Shown here one piece after another: positions 1 through 7,238 of a stretch of DNA of 64,000 nucleotides. A model generated the notes under the pieces. It made no database searches and was not told the origin of the DNA. It saw nothing but the letters and a program-made list of their open reading frames with translations. Source of the stretch: Halorubrum sp. CBA1229 (GTDB lineage Archaea; Halobacteriota; Halobacteria; Halobacteriales; Haloferacaceae); the NCBI RefSeq assembly GCF_003721435.2, contig NZ_CP054585.1, positions 2,232,001-2,296,000 of the forward strand. Direction: 5' to 3'. The position numbers and the translations under genes are program-made. Numbering within the stretch: the stretch's first letter is position 1; the number at the start of each line of letters is the position of its first letter.

Positions 1-182
1 AGGGGATCAACGAGGCGCTCGCGGAGTTCGACGAGATCCCGAAGCCGGTCGTCGTCCGGCTCGCCGGGACCAACGCCGAGGAGGGGATGGAGATCTTAAA
101 CACCGACCTGATCGAGGTCGAGGAGACGCTGGAGGACGCGGTCCAGCGCGCGGTGAAGAACGCGGAGGAGGTGACCCAATGA
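1..182 (+). CDS. sucC: Succinate--CoA ligase (ADP-forming) beta subunit, C-terminal end
   Basis: Only the last 60 codons are in the window; the gene begins upstream. The readable tail contains [16 protein letters not shown], the conserved C-terminal stretch of the ATP-grasp/CoA-ligase beta subunit, which with the alpha subunit converts succinyl-CoA plus ADP to succinate plus ATP in the citric acid cycle. The stop codon overlaps the start of the next gene by ATGA (179-182), so the two subunits are translationally coupled. The identity is inferred from this tail plus the alpha subunit directly downstream. Confidence 0.93.
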   Translation, partial: GINEALAEFDEIPKPVVVRLAGTNAEEGMEILNTDLIEVEETLEDAVQRAVKNAEEVTQ

Positions 183-1048
183 GCATTTTCGTCGACGACG
201 ACACCAGAGTGGTTGTGCAGGGGATCACCGGCGGGGAGGGGAAGTTCCACGCCGGCCAGATGATCGAGTACGGCACGAACGTCGTCGCCGGCGCGGTCCC
301 CGGCAAGGGCGGCCAGGAGGTCGCCGGCGTTCCCGTCTACGACACCGTGGACGAGGCCGTCGAGGCCGAGAACGCCGACGCCTCCGTCGTCTTCGTCCCG
401 CCGGCGTTCGCGGGCGACGCGATCTTCGAGGCGCTCGACACCGACCTCGACCTGGCGGTCGCGATCACCGAGGGGATCCCGACCCAGGACATGGCGAAGG
501 TGAACAAGCGGCTGAGCGAGACCGACACGCGGCTGCTCGGCCCGAACTGCCCCGGGATCATCACGCCCGGCGAGGCGAAGCTCGGCATCCTGCCCGGCAA
601 CATCTTCTCCGACGGCAACGTCGGGCTCGTCTCCCGCTCCGGCACCCTGACGTACCAGGTCGTCGATAACCTCACCGAGCGCGGGCTCGGCCAGTCGACC
701 GCCATCGGGATCGGCGGCGACCCGATCATCGGCACCTCCTTCATCGACGCCCTCGAGGCGTTCGAGGCCGACGGCGACACGGACGCCGTCGTGATGTGCG
801 GCGAGATCGGCGGCGAGGACGAGGAGCAGGCCGCGCGGTTCATCGGCGAGCACATGGACACGCCGGTCGCCGGCTTCATCGCCGGACGGACGGCCCCGCC
901 GGGCAAGCGGATGGGCCACGCGGGCGCCATCGTCTCCGGCTCCGGCACGGGCACCGCCCAGTCGAAGATCGACGCGCTCAACGACGCGGGCGTCCCCGTC
1001 GGCGACACCCCCGAGGAGGTCGCCGACCACGTCGAAGACTTCCTCTAA
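179..1048 (+). CDS. sucD: Succinate--CoA ligase alpha subunit
   Basis: 289 aa, the usual length for the family. The N-terminal CoA-binding Rossmann domain carries the [12 protein letters not shown] motif near residues 15-30, followed by [14 protein letters not shown]. The C-terminal ligase domain contains [13 protein letters not shown], where His247 is the expected phosphohistidine. The product pairs with SucC to make ATP from succinyl-CoA in the cytosol. It starts inside the sucC stop codon and is the last gene of the operon, since the next gene is 116 bp away and unrelated. Confidence 0.97.
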   Translation: MSIFVDDDTRVVVQGITGGEGKFHAGQMIEYGTNVVAGAVPGKGGQEVAGVPVYDTVDEAVEAENADASVVFVPPAFAGDAIFEALDTDLDLAVAITEGIPTQDMAKVNKRLSETDTRLLGPNCPGIITPGEAKLGILPGNIFSDGNVGLVSRSGTLTYQVVDNLTERGLGQSTAIGIGGDPIIGTSFIDALEAFEADGDTDAVVMCGEIGGEDEEQAARFIGEHMDTPVAGFIAGRTAPPGKRMGHAGAIVSGSGTGTAQSKIDALNDAGVPVGDTPEEVADHVEDFL

Positions 1049-1164
1049 GCGACGACGGGTCGAGCCGACGCCGCTCGCCGCTCGACCCCCGTTTTCCGAC
1101 GCCCGGTTCTCAGCGTTGACTATCGGAGCGCAAGATAAAATTACCGGCGGCGTGAGAGCCACCC

Positions 1165-3855
1165 ATGGACACCGCTCCCGGGGAGGCCGGTGACGGCGCC
1201 GTCGCCGCCGCGTTCAGCGGGTCGGACCCCGCCGGCGGCGGCCCGCGGCGGGTGCTCTTCGTCGACGACGAGCCCGGGGCGGCCGACCTCGCGGCGACGC
1301 ACGTCGAGCGGCTGGTCGACGGGATCGAGACGGTCACGTTCACCGCCCCCGACGACGCGCTCGCGGCCGTCGAGACGGAGCGCGTCGACTGCGTCGTCAG
1401 CGATTTCGACATGCCGGGCAGCGACGGGCTCGAACTGCTCACGGCGGTCCGCGAGGTCGACCCCGGCATGCCCTTCGTGCTGTTCACGGGGAAGGGGTCC
1501 GAGGAGATCGCCAGCGAGGCGATCTCCGCCGGCGTGACGGACTACCTCCAGAAGGGCGCCGGTCGGGACCGGTACGAGATGCTCGCGAACAGCGTCGAGA
1601 ACGCGTTGGACCGCCGACGGGCGGAACGGGACCTCCGGGAGGTGAACGCGAAGGTGACCGCGCTCCACGAGTTCGCGACGGACGTCGCCGCCTGCGACCG
1701 CGTCGACGACGTGTTCGAGCGGACCGTCGACGCCGCGGAGGGGATCCTGGAGTTCGACCGGTGCGTCACGGCTCACCGCCGGGGCGATCGGCTCGTCCCC
1801 GCGGCGCTCTCGGAGAGCGTCACGGACGACGAGGTCCGGGCGTTCGAGGTCGGCGAGGGGATCGCCGGCACCACGGCCGCCGAGGAGCGGACGATGGTCG
1901 TCGACAACGTCACCGTCGACCCGGCCGACCCGGACCAGCTGGAGGACCCGGCGAACTGCGACGCCCCGGGCGCCGGCCGCCGCGACGACGCCGGGCGGGT
2001 CAGTGCCGAGGGACGACCGGACGACGGCGGCCGAGCCGACGGCACCGCGGTCGCCGACCCGGTCGCCGACGACATCCGGTCGGCGATCAGCGTTCCGATC
2101 GGGTCGTACGGCGTGCTACAGGTCGTCTCGGACGGCTACGCCGCGTTCGACGACGGAGACGTGGAGTTCGCGGAGCTGCTGGCCGCCCACGCCGCCGACG
2201 CGATCGAACACATCGAGGCGGAGAACGCGCTCCGGGCCGAGCGCGACCGGCTGACGGCGCTGTTCGACGACCTCCCGCTCCCGGCCGCCAGGACGGTCGC
2301 GCTCGGGGGCGGCGAGCGCCGCCTCGACGCCACGAACGAGGCGTTCGAGCGGACGTTCGGCCACTCGGCGGCCGACCACGGCTACTGCGAGATCCGCGAC
2401 GCGATCATCCCGGAGGGCGCGGACCGACACGACCCCGAGACGGTCCTCGATGGGGACGAGATCCCCCGGCTCGAGGTTCGCCGCCGAACGACCGACGGGC
2501 TCCGGGACTTCATCCTGCACGTGATCCCCGTCCGTCGCGGCGACGAGACGGTCGTCTACAGCGTCTACGCCGACATCGGCGAGCAGAAGCGGGTGGAGCG
2601 CACCCTGCGGAACCTCCACGAGACGACCCGCGAGATGTTCCGCGGGGAGGACCGCGAGGAGATCGCGGCGCTCGCCGCGCGCGCGGCCATCGACATCCTG
2701 GAGTTCCCGAGCAGCGGGGTCCGTCTGTACGACCCCGAGAGCGGGACGCTGCTCCCCACGGCGATCAGCGAGGAGGCGACGGAGGCGCTCGGGGACCGCC
2801 CGGCCTTCGGTCCCGACGACGGCCGGATCTGGGAGGCGTTCGAGACCGGAGAGCCGATCGTCGTCGGCGATCTCGACGCCGTCGACACCGCCGTCGGCTA
2901 CGGCGAGCATCGGAGCCTGCTCGTCGTCCCCCTCGGTGACCACGGCGTGATGCCGCTCGGCTCCCGCGAGCCGGACTTCTTCGACGACACGGCGATCCAG
3001 CTGGCGCGGGTGCTGGCGGCGAACGTCACCGTCGCGCTCGACGGCGCCGAGCGCACGGCGCAGCTGCGGAGCCGCGACGCCGCGCTCCAGCGCGAGATCG
3101 ACCGGCTGGAGAAGTTCGCCGGGCTCGTCTCGCACGACCTCCGGAACCCGCTCAACGTCGCGACCGGCCGGCTCGAACTCGCGCGGGAGCTCGTCGACGA
3201 CTCGGACGCGCTCGCCGAGCTCGACCGGATCGACGACGCTCACGAGCGGATGGAGGAGCTCATCGACGACCTCCTCACGCTGGCGCGACAGGGCCGGACG
3301 GTCGACGAGTCGGAGTCGGTCTCGCTCGCTGAGGCGGCGGCGGCGGCGTGGCGCACCGTCGACACCACCGGTGCGACGCTGGACGCACCCGACGAGGGGG
3401 TCGCGGTGGAGGCCGACCCGGAGCGGCTCCGCACGCTGTTGGAGAACCTGTTTATAAACAGCGTGGAACACGGTTCCACTGGCAGCCGGACGAAGTCCGG
3501 CGACAGCGAGGGACACAGTCCCTCGGGCAACCGGGCTTCGCCCGGTGACAGCGAGGCGCTACGCGCCTCAGGCAGTCAGGCTTCGCCCGACGATAGCGTC
3601 GAGCGCGGCTCGCCCGACACCGACTCTCGTGTCACCGTCACGGTCGGCGCGCTCCCCGACGGGTTCTACGTCGCCGACGACGGCGCGGGGTTCGACGTCG
3701 ATCCCGAGGAGGCGATCGAGTACGGAACCTCCAGCGATCCGGACGGGACCGGGTTCGGCCTCGCGATCGTCCGCGAGATCGCGACCGCGCACGGCTGGTC
3801 GCTCTCAGTCGACGACGACGGCGGGGCACGGTTCGAATTCCGAGCGAGCGAGTAG
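1165..3855 (+). CDS. Receiver-GAF-PAS-GAF histidine kinase
   Basis: 896 aa soluble hybrid sensor kinase with no membrane segments. Domains in order: receiver (about 29-145; acidic pocket VDDEP, likely phosphoacceptor Asp80 in VSDFDMPG, and the haloarchaeal FTGKGSEEIASEAISAG stretch), GAF (about 155-320, with a low-complexity insert near 245-290), PAS (about 345-470), second GAF (about 480-625), HisKA with His657 in LVSHDLRNPL, and HATPase with N-box ENLFINSVEHG (760-770), DDGAGF and GTGFGLAIV. Between N-box and G1 box sits an Asp/Ser/Gly-rich insert of about 50 residues, encoded by tandem hairpin repeats (separate entry). The signal sensed is not evident. No dedicated response regulator is adjacent, although a small HTH gene follows. 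Confidence 0.92.
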   Translation: MDTAPGEAGDGAVAAAFSGSDPAGGGPRRVLFVDDEPGAADLAATHVERLVDGIETVTFTAPDDALAAVETERVDCVVSDFDMPGSDGLELLTAVREVDPGMPFVLFTGKGSEEIASEAISAGVTDYLQKGAGRDRYEMLANSVENALDRRRAERDLREVNAKVTALHEFATDVAACDRVDDVFERTVDAAEGILEFDRCVTAHRRGDRLVPAALSESVTDDEVRAFEVGEGIAGTTAAEERTMVVDNVTVDPADPDQLEDPANCDAPGAGRRDDAGRVSAEGRPDDGGRADGTAVADPVADDIRSAISVPIGSYGVLQVVSDGYAAFDDGDVEFAELLAAHAADAIEHIEAENALRAERDRLTALFDDLPLPAARTVALGGGERRLDATNEAFERTFGHSAADHGYCEIRDAIIPEGADRHDPETVLDGDEIPRLEVRRRTTDGLRDFILHVIPVRRGDETVVYSVYADIGEQKRVERTLRNLHETTREMFRGEDREEIAALAARAAIDILEFPSSGVRLYDPESGTLLPTAISEEATEALGDRPAFGPDDGRIWEAFETGEPIVVGDLDAVDTAVGYGEHRSLLVVPLGDHGVMPLGSREPDFFDDTAIQLARVLAANVTVALDGAERTAQLRSRDAALQREIDRLEKFAGLVSHDLRNPLNVATGRLELARELVDDSDALAELDRIDDAHERMEELIDDLLTLARQGRTVDESESVSLAEAAAAAWRTVDTTGATLDAPDEGVAVEADPERLRTLLENLFINSVEHGSTGSRTKSGDSEGHSPSGNRASPGDSEALRASGSQASPDDSVERGSPDTDSRVTVTVGALPDGFYVADDGAGFDVDPEEAIEYGTSSDPDGTGFGLAIVREIATAHGWSLSVDDDGGARFEFRASE
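3486..3612 (+). repeat. Tandem 3-nt-loop hairpin repeats inside a kinase gene
   Basis: Six consecutive short inverted repeats, each with a 3-nt loop: 3486-3500 (CCGGAC/GTCCGG), 3508-3524 (GAGGGAC/GTCCCTC), 3531-3545 (CCGGGC/GCCCGG), 3553-3569 (GAGGCGC/GCGCCTC), 3576-3590 (one mismatch) and 3600-3612 (CGAGC/GCTCG). They are spaced 22-24 bp apart, so two units make 45 bp, or a 15-residue protein repeat (GDSEGHSPS..., GDSEALRAS...). The frame stays open throughout. The stems differ in sequence, but the first four and the sixth are perfectly paired. Confidence 0.85.
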
Positions 3856-3963
3856 CGGAGCGCAGCGGCGTCGCTGGTACTGCTTATAAATCACAGGGGA
3901 GCTGTGCGGTCTGTGCGCACACCCGGGCCACGGTTATTGACGACTCGCCCGTGTACATAGTGT

Positions 3964-4281
3964 ATGGACGACAGTGCCCGCGAGCTGCTTTCGCCGCTTC
4001 CCCCGAGCGCCAAACTGGTCTACTACGTCCTCGACGAGGAGGGCCGGTTCGACCAGACCGGGCTCGCCGAGGAGACCCGCCTTTCGACCCGAACCGTCCG
4101 GTTCGCGATCGAGAAGCTGACCGAGGTCGGGCTCGTCGAGGAGGGGCTCTGTCCCCGCGACGCCCGTCGGTCGGTGTACGCGCCGGTCCCCGAGTCGGAA
4201 CGCCCGACCGAGGCCGAGCCGGACGCCGCCTCGGAGGCCGACACCGAGGCGCCCACGGCGGCCGCGGTCGCCGAGGACTGA
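3964..4281 (+). CDS. Small winged-helix DNA-binding protein
   Basis: 105 aa. Residues about 8-75 read as a MarR/TrmB-like winged helix: LPPSAKLVYYVLDEEG, then the recognition region LAEETRLSTRTVRFAIEKL and LTEVGLVEEGLC. The C-terminal 35 residues are an acidic Ala/Glu/Pro tail, common in haloarchaea. The role is inferred as transcription regulator; the target is unknown. The start at 3964 fits a TATA-like box (gttattg) about 30 nt upstream. A TTATAAATC motif also lies in the leader near 3892. It follows the histidine kinase gene in the same orientation, but the 108-bp gap with its own promoter argues against strict co-transcription. Confidence 0.8.
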   Translation: MDDSARELLSPLPPSAKLVYYVLDEEGRFDQTGLAEETRLSTRTVRFAIEKLTEVGLVEEGLCPRDARRSVYAPVPESERPTEAEPDAASEADTEAPTAAAVAED

Positions 4282-4335
4282 ACGCGGGACCGCTCTGTTT
4301 CCTTCCGGGGCCGTCGGCGCGTTTCGACGGCAGAC

Positions 4336-4342
4336 GTATTTA
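4336..4342 (+). promoter_or_regulatory. TATA-like box of deoC
   Basis: GTATTTA centred 28 nt before the deoC ATG, the normal spacing for a leaderless haloarchaeal transcript. Inferred from position and composition only. Confidence 0.5.
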
Positions 4343-4366
4343 CCGCTCCGGGTTGTAGAACAAGAC

Positions 4367-5038
4367 ATGTCATTAGAGAGTACTATCCGAGACGATCCGG
4401 AGCGGATCGCGTCGGTCATCGATCACACCAACGTCGACCCGACCGCGAGCGAAGAAGCGATACGGTCCCTCTGTACCGAGGTCCTCGAATACGGGTTCCG
4501 GTCGGCCGTCGTCGTTCCGTACCACGCCGAGCTCGCGAGCGAACTGCTCGCCGGCGAGGCGAACGTCGTCGCGGTGATCGGGTTCCCGTACGGGATACAG
4601 AACTCGGCGGCCAAGCGGAGCGAGGTCGAAGCGCTCCACGAGCACGTCGACGAGTTCGACATGGTCATGAACAGGACCGCGTTCGCGAACGGCGACCACG
4701 ACGCCGTCGTCGACGACGTCGAAGCGGTGAAAGACGCGGTCGGCGAGAAGACGCTGAAGTGTATCATCGAATCGCCCGCCCTGACGCCGTCGGAGATACG
4801 GCGGGCCGCCGGACTCGTCGAGGAGGGCGGCGCCGACTTCGTCAAGACGGCCGTCGGGTACGACGGGCCGACGGCCACCGAGGAGATAACGGCGATCCGC
4901 GAGGCGGTCGGTTCGGACACCGAAATCAAGGCGTCGGGTGGGATCGCCTCCTTCGAGGAGGCGCTCGAGATGGTGGCCGCGGGGGCGACCCGGATCGGCG
5001 CCTCCTCGGGGGTCGAGATATACGAGAGCGCGCGGTAG
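4367..5038 (+). CDS. deoC: Deoxyribose-phosphate aldolase
   Basis: 223 aa, the standard length for a class I DeoC. It cleaves 2-deoxyribose-5-phosphate to glyceraldehyde-3-phosphate and acetaldehyde in deoxynucleoside catabolism. The Schiff-base lysine is Lys160 in FVKTAVGY, and the partner lysine is Lys188 in EIKASGGI. IDHTNVDPTAS at the N terminus and VIGFPYG near residue 70 are also family landmarks. It is monocistronic by spacing; no nucleoside phosphorylase or phosphopentomutase lies beside it. The start is supported by the TATA-like box at -28. Confidence 0.96.
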   Translation: MSLESTIRDDPERIASVIDHTNVDPTASEEAIRSLCTEVLEYGFRSAVVVPYHAELASELLAGEANVVAVIGFPYGIQNSAAKRSEVEALHEHVDEFDMVMNRTAFANGDHDAVVDDVEAVKDAVGEKTLKCIIESPALTPSEIRRAAGLVEEGGADFVKTAVGYDGPTATEEITAIREAVGSDTEIKASGGIASFEEALEMVAAGATRIGASSGVEIYESAR

Positions 5039-5169
5039 CGCCGCGGCCGCCGGTCCGACGACCCACCGGTCCCTGCCGCGGTCGAACGGCGACGGCGGGC
5101 CGGTGGGTCGTTTCCATGCGATGAGAACGTTACGCACTATTGACATCCTCTCGGTGAGAACCCTCACGC

Positions 5170-5577
5170 ATGAACTTCGACGAATTCACCGGCGACGTAC
5201 AGCACCGGCTCGAGCTTTCCGGGACGGGAGAGACGGTGCGGGCGATCCGGGCGACGCTCATGACGCTCGGGCAGCGGATCCCCGAGGGCAACGCCGAGGA
5301 CCTCGCCGCCTCGCTGCCCATCGAGATCAAGTGGTACCTGACCGGCGCGGTCCACGAACACGGTCAGCGCTTCGACTGGCAGGAGTTCGTCGAGCGGGTG
5401 AGCGAGATCGAGGGAACGGACCCGGCCGACGCGGCCTATCACGCCCGGGTGATCGTGGACGTCGTCCGGTCGCAGGTCCCGGAATCGGACTTCCACCAGC
5501 TCAGGGACATGCTCCCCGAAAGCGGAGACGCCGAGAACTGGGGGAGCCTCTTCGAGGTCGTCGACGAGGGGAACTGA
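5170..5577 (+). CDS. DUF2267 family protein
   Basis: 135 aa soluble acidic protein resembling the DUF2267 family (FDEFTGDVQHRLELSG, AIRATLMTLGQRI, LAASLPIEIKWYL). DUF2267 proteins are small, all-helical and of unknown biochemical function; in some species they occur with stress or membrane genes. Here the gene stands alone between deoC and tRNA-Ser. No catalytic motif is visible. Confidence 0.85.
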   Translation: MNFDEFTGDVQHRLELSGTGETVRAIRATLMTLGQRIPEGNAEDLAASLPIEIKWYLTGAVHEHGQRFDWQEFVERVSEIEGTDPADAAYHARVIVDVVRSQVPESDFHQLRDMLPESGDAENWGSLFEVVDEGN

Positions 5578-5660
5578 AGCGAGCCGGCGCTCGTTTCGTC
5601 GCCTCGCGGTTCGCCGGCACCCGTTCGCGGTTCGCCGTCGCTGACCTGACGTGGTCGCTC

Positions 5661-5744
5661 GGTGGGATGACGGAGTGGACGAACGTGCCTGCTTGGAAAG
5701 CAGGTGGCCGGAAGGCCTCGTGGGTTCGAATCCCACTCCCACCG
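5661..5744 (+). tRNA. tRNA-Ser(GGA)
   Basis: 84-nt class II tRNA. The acceptor arm GGTGGGA (5661-5667) pairs with TCCCACC (5737-5743), with discriminator G at 5744. The anticodon stem CCTGC/GCAGG encloses the loop TTGGAAA, so the anticodon is GGA (Ser, UCY codons). The long variable arm GGCCGGAAGGCC-like and the T-arm TGGGTTCGAATCCCA complete the cloverleaf. CCA is not encoded. The 3' end is duplicated about 100 bp downstream. Confidence 0.95.
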
Positions 5745-5860
5745 TACGCACGCGGCGCACTCCGCGCCGCGGGCGTCTCGTGCGGGGATTCGAATCAGAG
5801 AGCGACCGACAGGGAGCGACCGTGGTTCGAATCCCACTCCCACCGTACGCACGCGGCGCA
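5723..5860 (+). repeat. Direct repeat of the tRNA-Ser 3' end (att-like)
   Basis: A perfect 37-bp direct repeat, copies at 5723-5759 and 5824-5860. Each copy contains the T-arm and acceptor 3' half of tRNA-Ser plus 15 bp of downstream flank (TACGCACGCGGCGCA). The 64 bp between them hold a further degenerate T-loop-like GATTCGAATC near 5787. The second copy has no 5' half and cannot be a tRNA. Repeats of a tRNA 3' end are the classic trace of site-specific integration; with almost nothing between them, this looks like an excised or collapsed element. Confidence 0.7.
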
Positions 5861-5914
5861 GTCGACGCCGATCCGTCGTCCTTTTGACCGCGCGTCGGTT
5901 ACTACGCACACTCG

Positions 5915-7225
5915 ATGGCGACGTACCACATCGAAACCTACGGCTGTAGTTCGAACCGGGGTGAGAGCCGGGAGATAGAGCGCGCGCTTCGCGACGGCGG
6001 CCACCGCCCGGCCGACGGACCCGAGGACGCCGACGTCGCCATCCTCAACACCTGCACGGTCGTCGAGAAGACGGAGCGGAACATGCTCCGCCGCGCCGAG
6101 GAGCTCCAGGAGACGACCGCCGACCTCGTCGTCACGGGCTGCATGGCGCTCGCGCAGGGCGAGCTGTTCGAGGAGGCCGGTGTCGACGCCGAGATTCTCC
6201 ACTGGGACGAGGTTCCCACGTACGCGCTCAACGGGGAGTGCCCGACGACCACGCCCGACGCCGAGCCGGTCCTCGACGGCGTCGTGGGCCTCCTCCCCAT
6301 CGCCCGCGGCTGCATGAGCAACTGCTCGTACTGCATCACGAAGTTCGCGACCGGCCGGGTCGACTCCCCGCCGGTCGAGGAGAACGTCGAGAAGGCCCGT
6401 GCGCTGGTCCACGCCGGCGCCAAGGAGATCCGGGTGACCGGGCAGGACACCGGCGTCTACGGCTGGGATACCGGCGACCGGAAGCTCCCGGAGCTGCTCG
6501 ACCGCATCTGCGACATCGACGGCGAGTTCCGGGTCCGGCTCGGGATGGCGAACCCCGGCGGCATCCACGGGATCCACGAGGAGCTCGCCGACGTGTTCGC
6601 GGAGAACGAGGAGCTGTACGACTTCATCCACGCGCCGGTCCAGTCGGGCTCCGACGACGTGCTGGAGGAGATGCGGCGGCAGCACCGCGTCGACAAGTTC
6701 CGCGAGGTGGTCGAGACGTTCGACGACCGGCTCGACCACTGGACGCTCTCGACCGACTTCATCGTCGGCTTCCCGACCGAGAGCGACGCCGACCACGAGC
6801 TGTCGATGGACCTCCTCGCCGAGGTCCGCCCGGAGAAGATCAACGTCACCCGCTTCTCGAAGCGCCCCGGCACGGACGCCGCCGACATGAAGGGGCTCGG
6901 CGGGACGGTCAAGAAGGAGCGCTCGAAGGCGATGTCGGAGCTGAAGATGGAGGTCGTCGGCGAGGCGTACGAGTCGATGGTCGGCGAGCGCTACGAGGTG
7001 CTCGTCGTCGAGGAGGGCACCGGCGACTCCGTGAAGTGCCGGGACTCCGCCTACCGCCAGATCATCGTCCAGAACGCGAGCGATCGCGGCGTCGAGGTGG
7101 GCGACTTCCTGGAGGTCGAGGTGACCGGTCACAACACGGTGTACGCGTTCGGCGAACCCGTCGACGACGCGCGTTCCGACGCCGCCGGCGTCGACGACGC
7201 CGGTCCCGTGCCGGGCGACGACTGA
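5915..7225 (+). CDS. tRNA t6A37 methylthiotransferase (e-MtaB type)
   Basis: 436 aa radical-SAM enzyme that adds a methylthio group to C2 of t6A37 in ANN-decoding tRNAs. The N-terminal UPF0004 domain (about 3-110) holds the first Fe-S site: ETYGCSSNRGE, NTCTVVEKTE and VTGCMA. The radical-SAM core carries Cys133-x3-Cys137-x2-Cys140 in GCMSNCSYCI. A C-terminal TRAM-like region follows (about 365-420), then an acidic tail. The archaeal/eukaryotic CDKAL1-like subgroup is inferred from the CSSNRGE form of the first motif. It is a single gene between tRNA-Ser and a convergent acyl-CoA synthetase. Confidence 0.93.
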   Translation: MATYHIETYGCSSNRGESREIERALRDGGHRPADGPEDADVAILNTCTVVEKTERNMLRRAEELQETTADLVVTGCMALAQGELFEEAGVDAEILHWDEVPTYALNGECPTTTPDAEPVLDGVVGLLPIARGCMSNCSYCITKFATGRVDSPPVEENVEKARALVHAGAKEIRVTGQDTGVYGWDTGDRKLPELLDRICDIDGEFRVRLGMANPGGIHGIHEELADVFAENEELYDFIHAPVQSGSDDVLEEMRRQHRVDKFREVVETFDDRLDHWTLSTDFIVGFPTESDADHELSMDLLAEVRPEKINVTRFSKRPGTDAADMKGLGGTVKKERSKAMSELKMEVVGEAYESMVGERYEVLVVEEGTGDSVKCRDSAYRQIIVQNASDRGVEVGDFLEVEVTGHNTVYAFGEPVDDARSDAAGVDDAGPVPGDD

Positions 7226-7238
7226 CTGGACGCGCCGC

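Noticed and set aside
5824-5860. Possible second tRNA-Ser
   Set aside because: Only the 3' half is present; no anticodon arm or 5' acceptor half precedes it.
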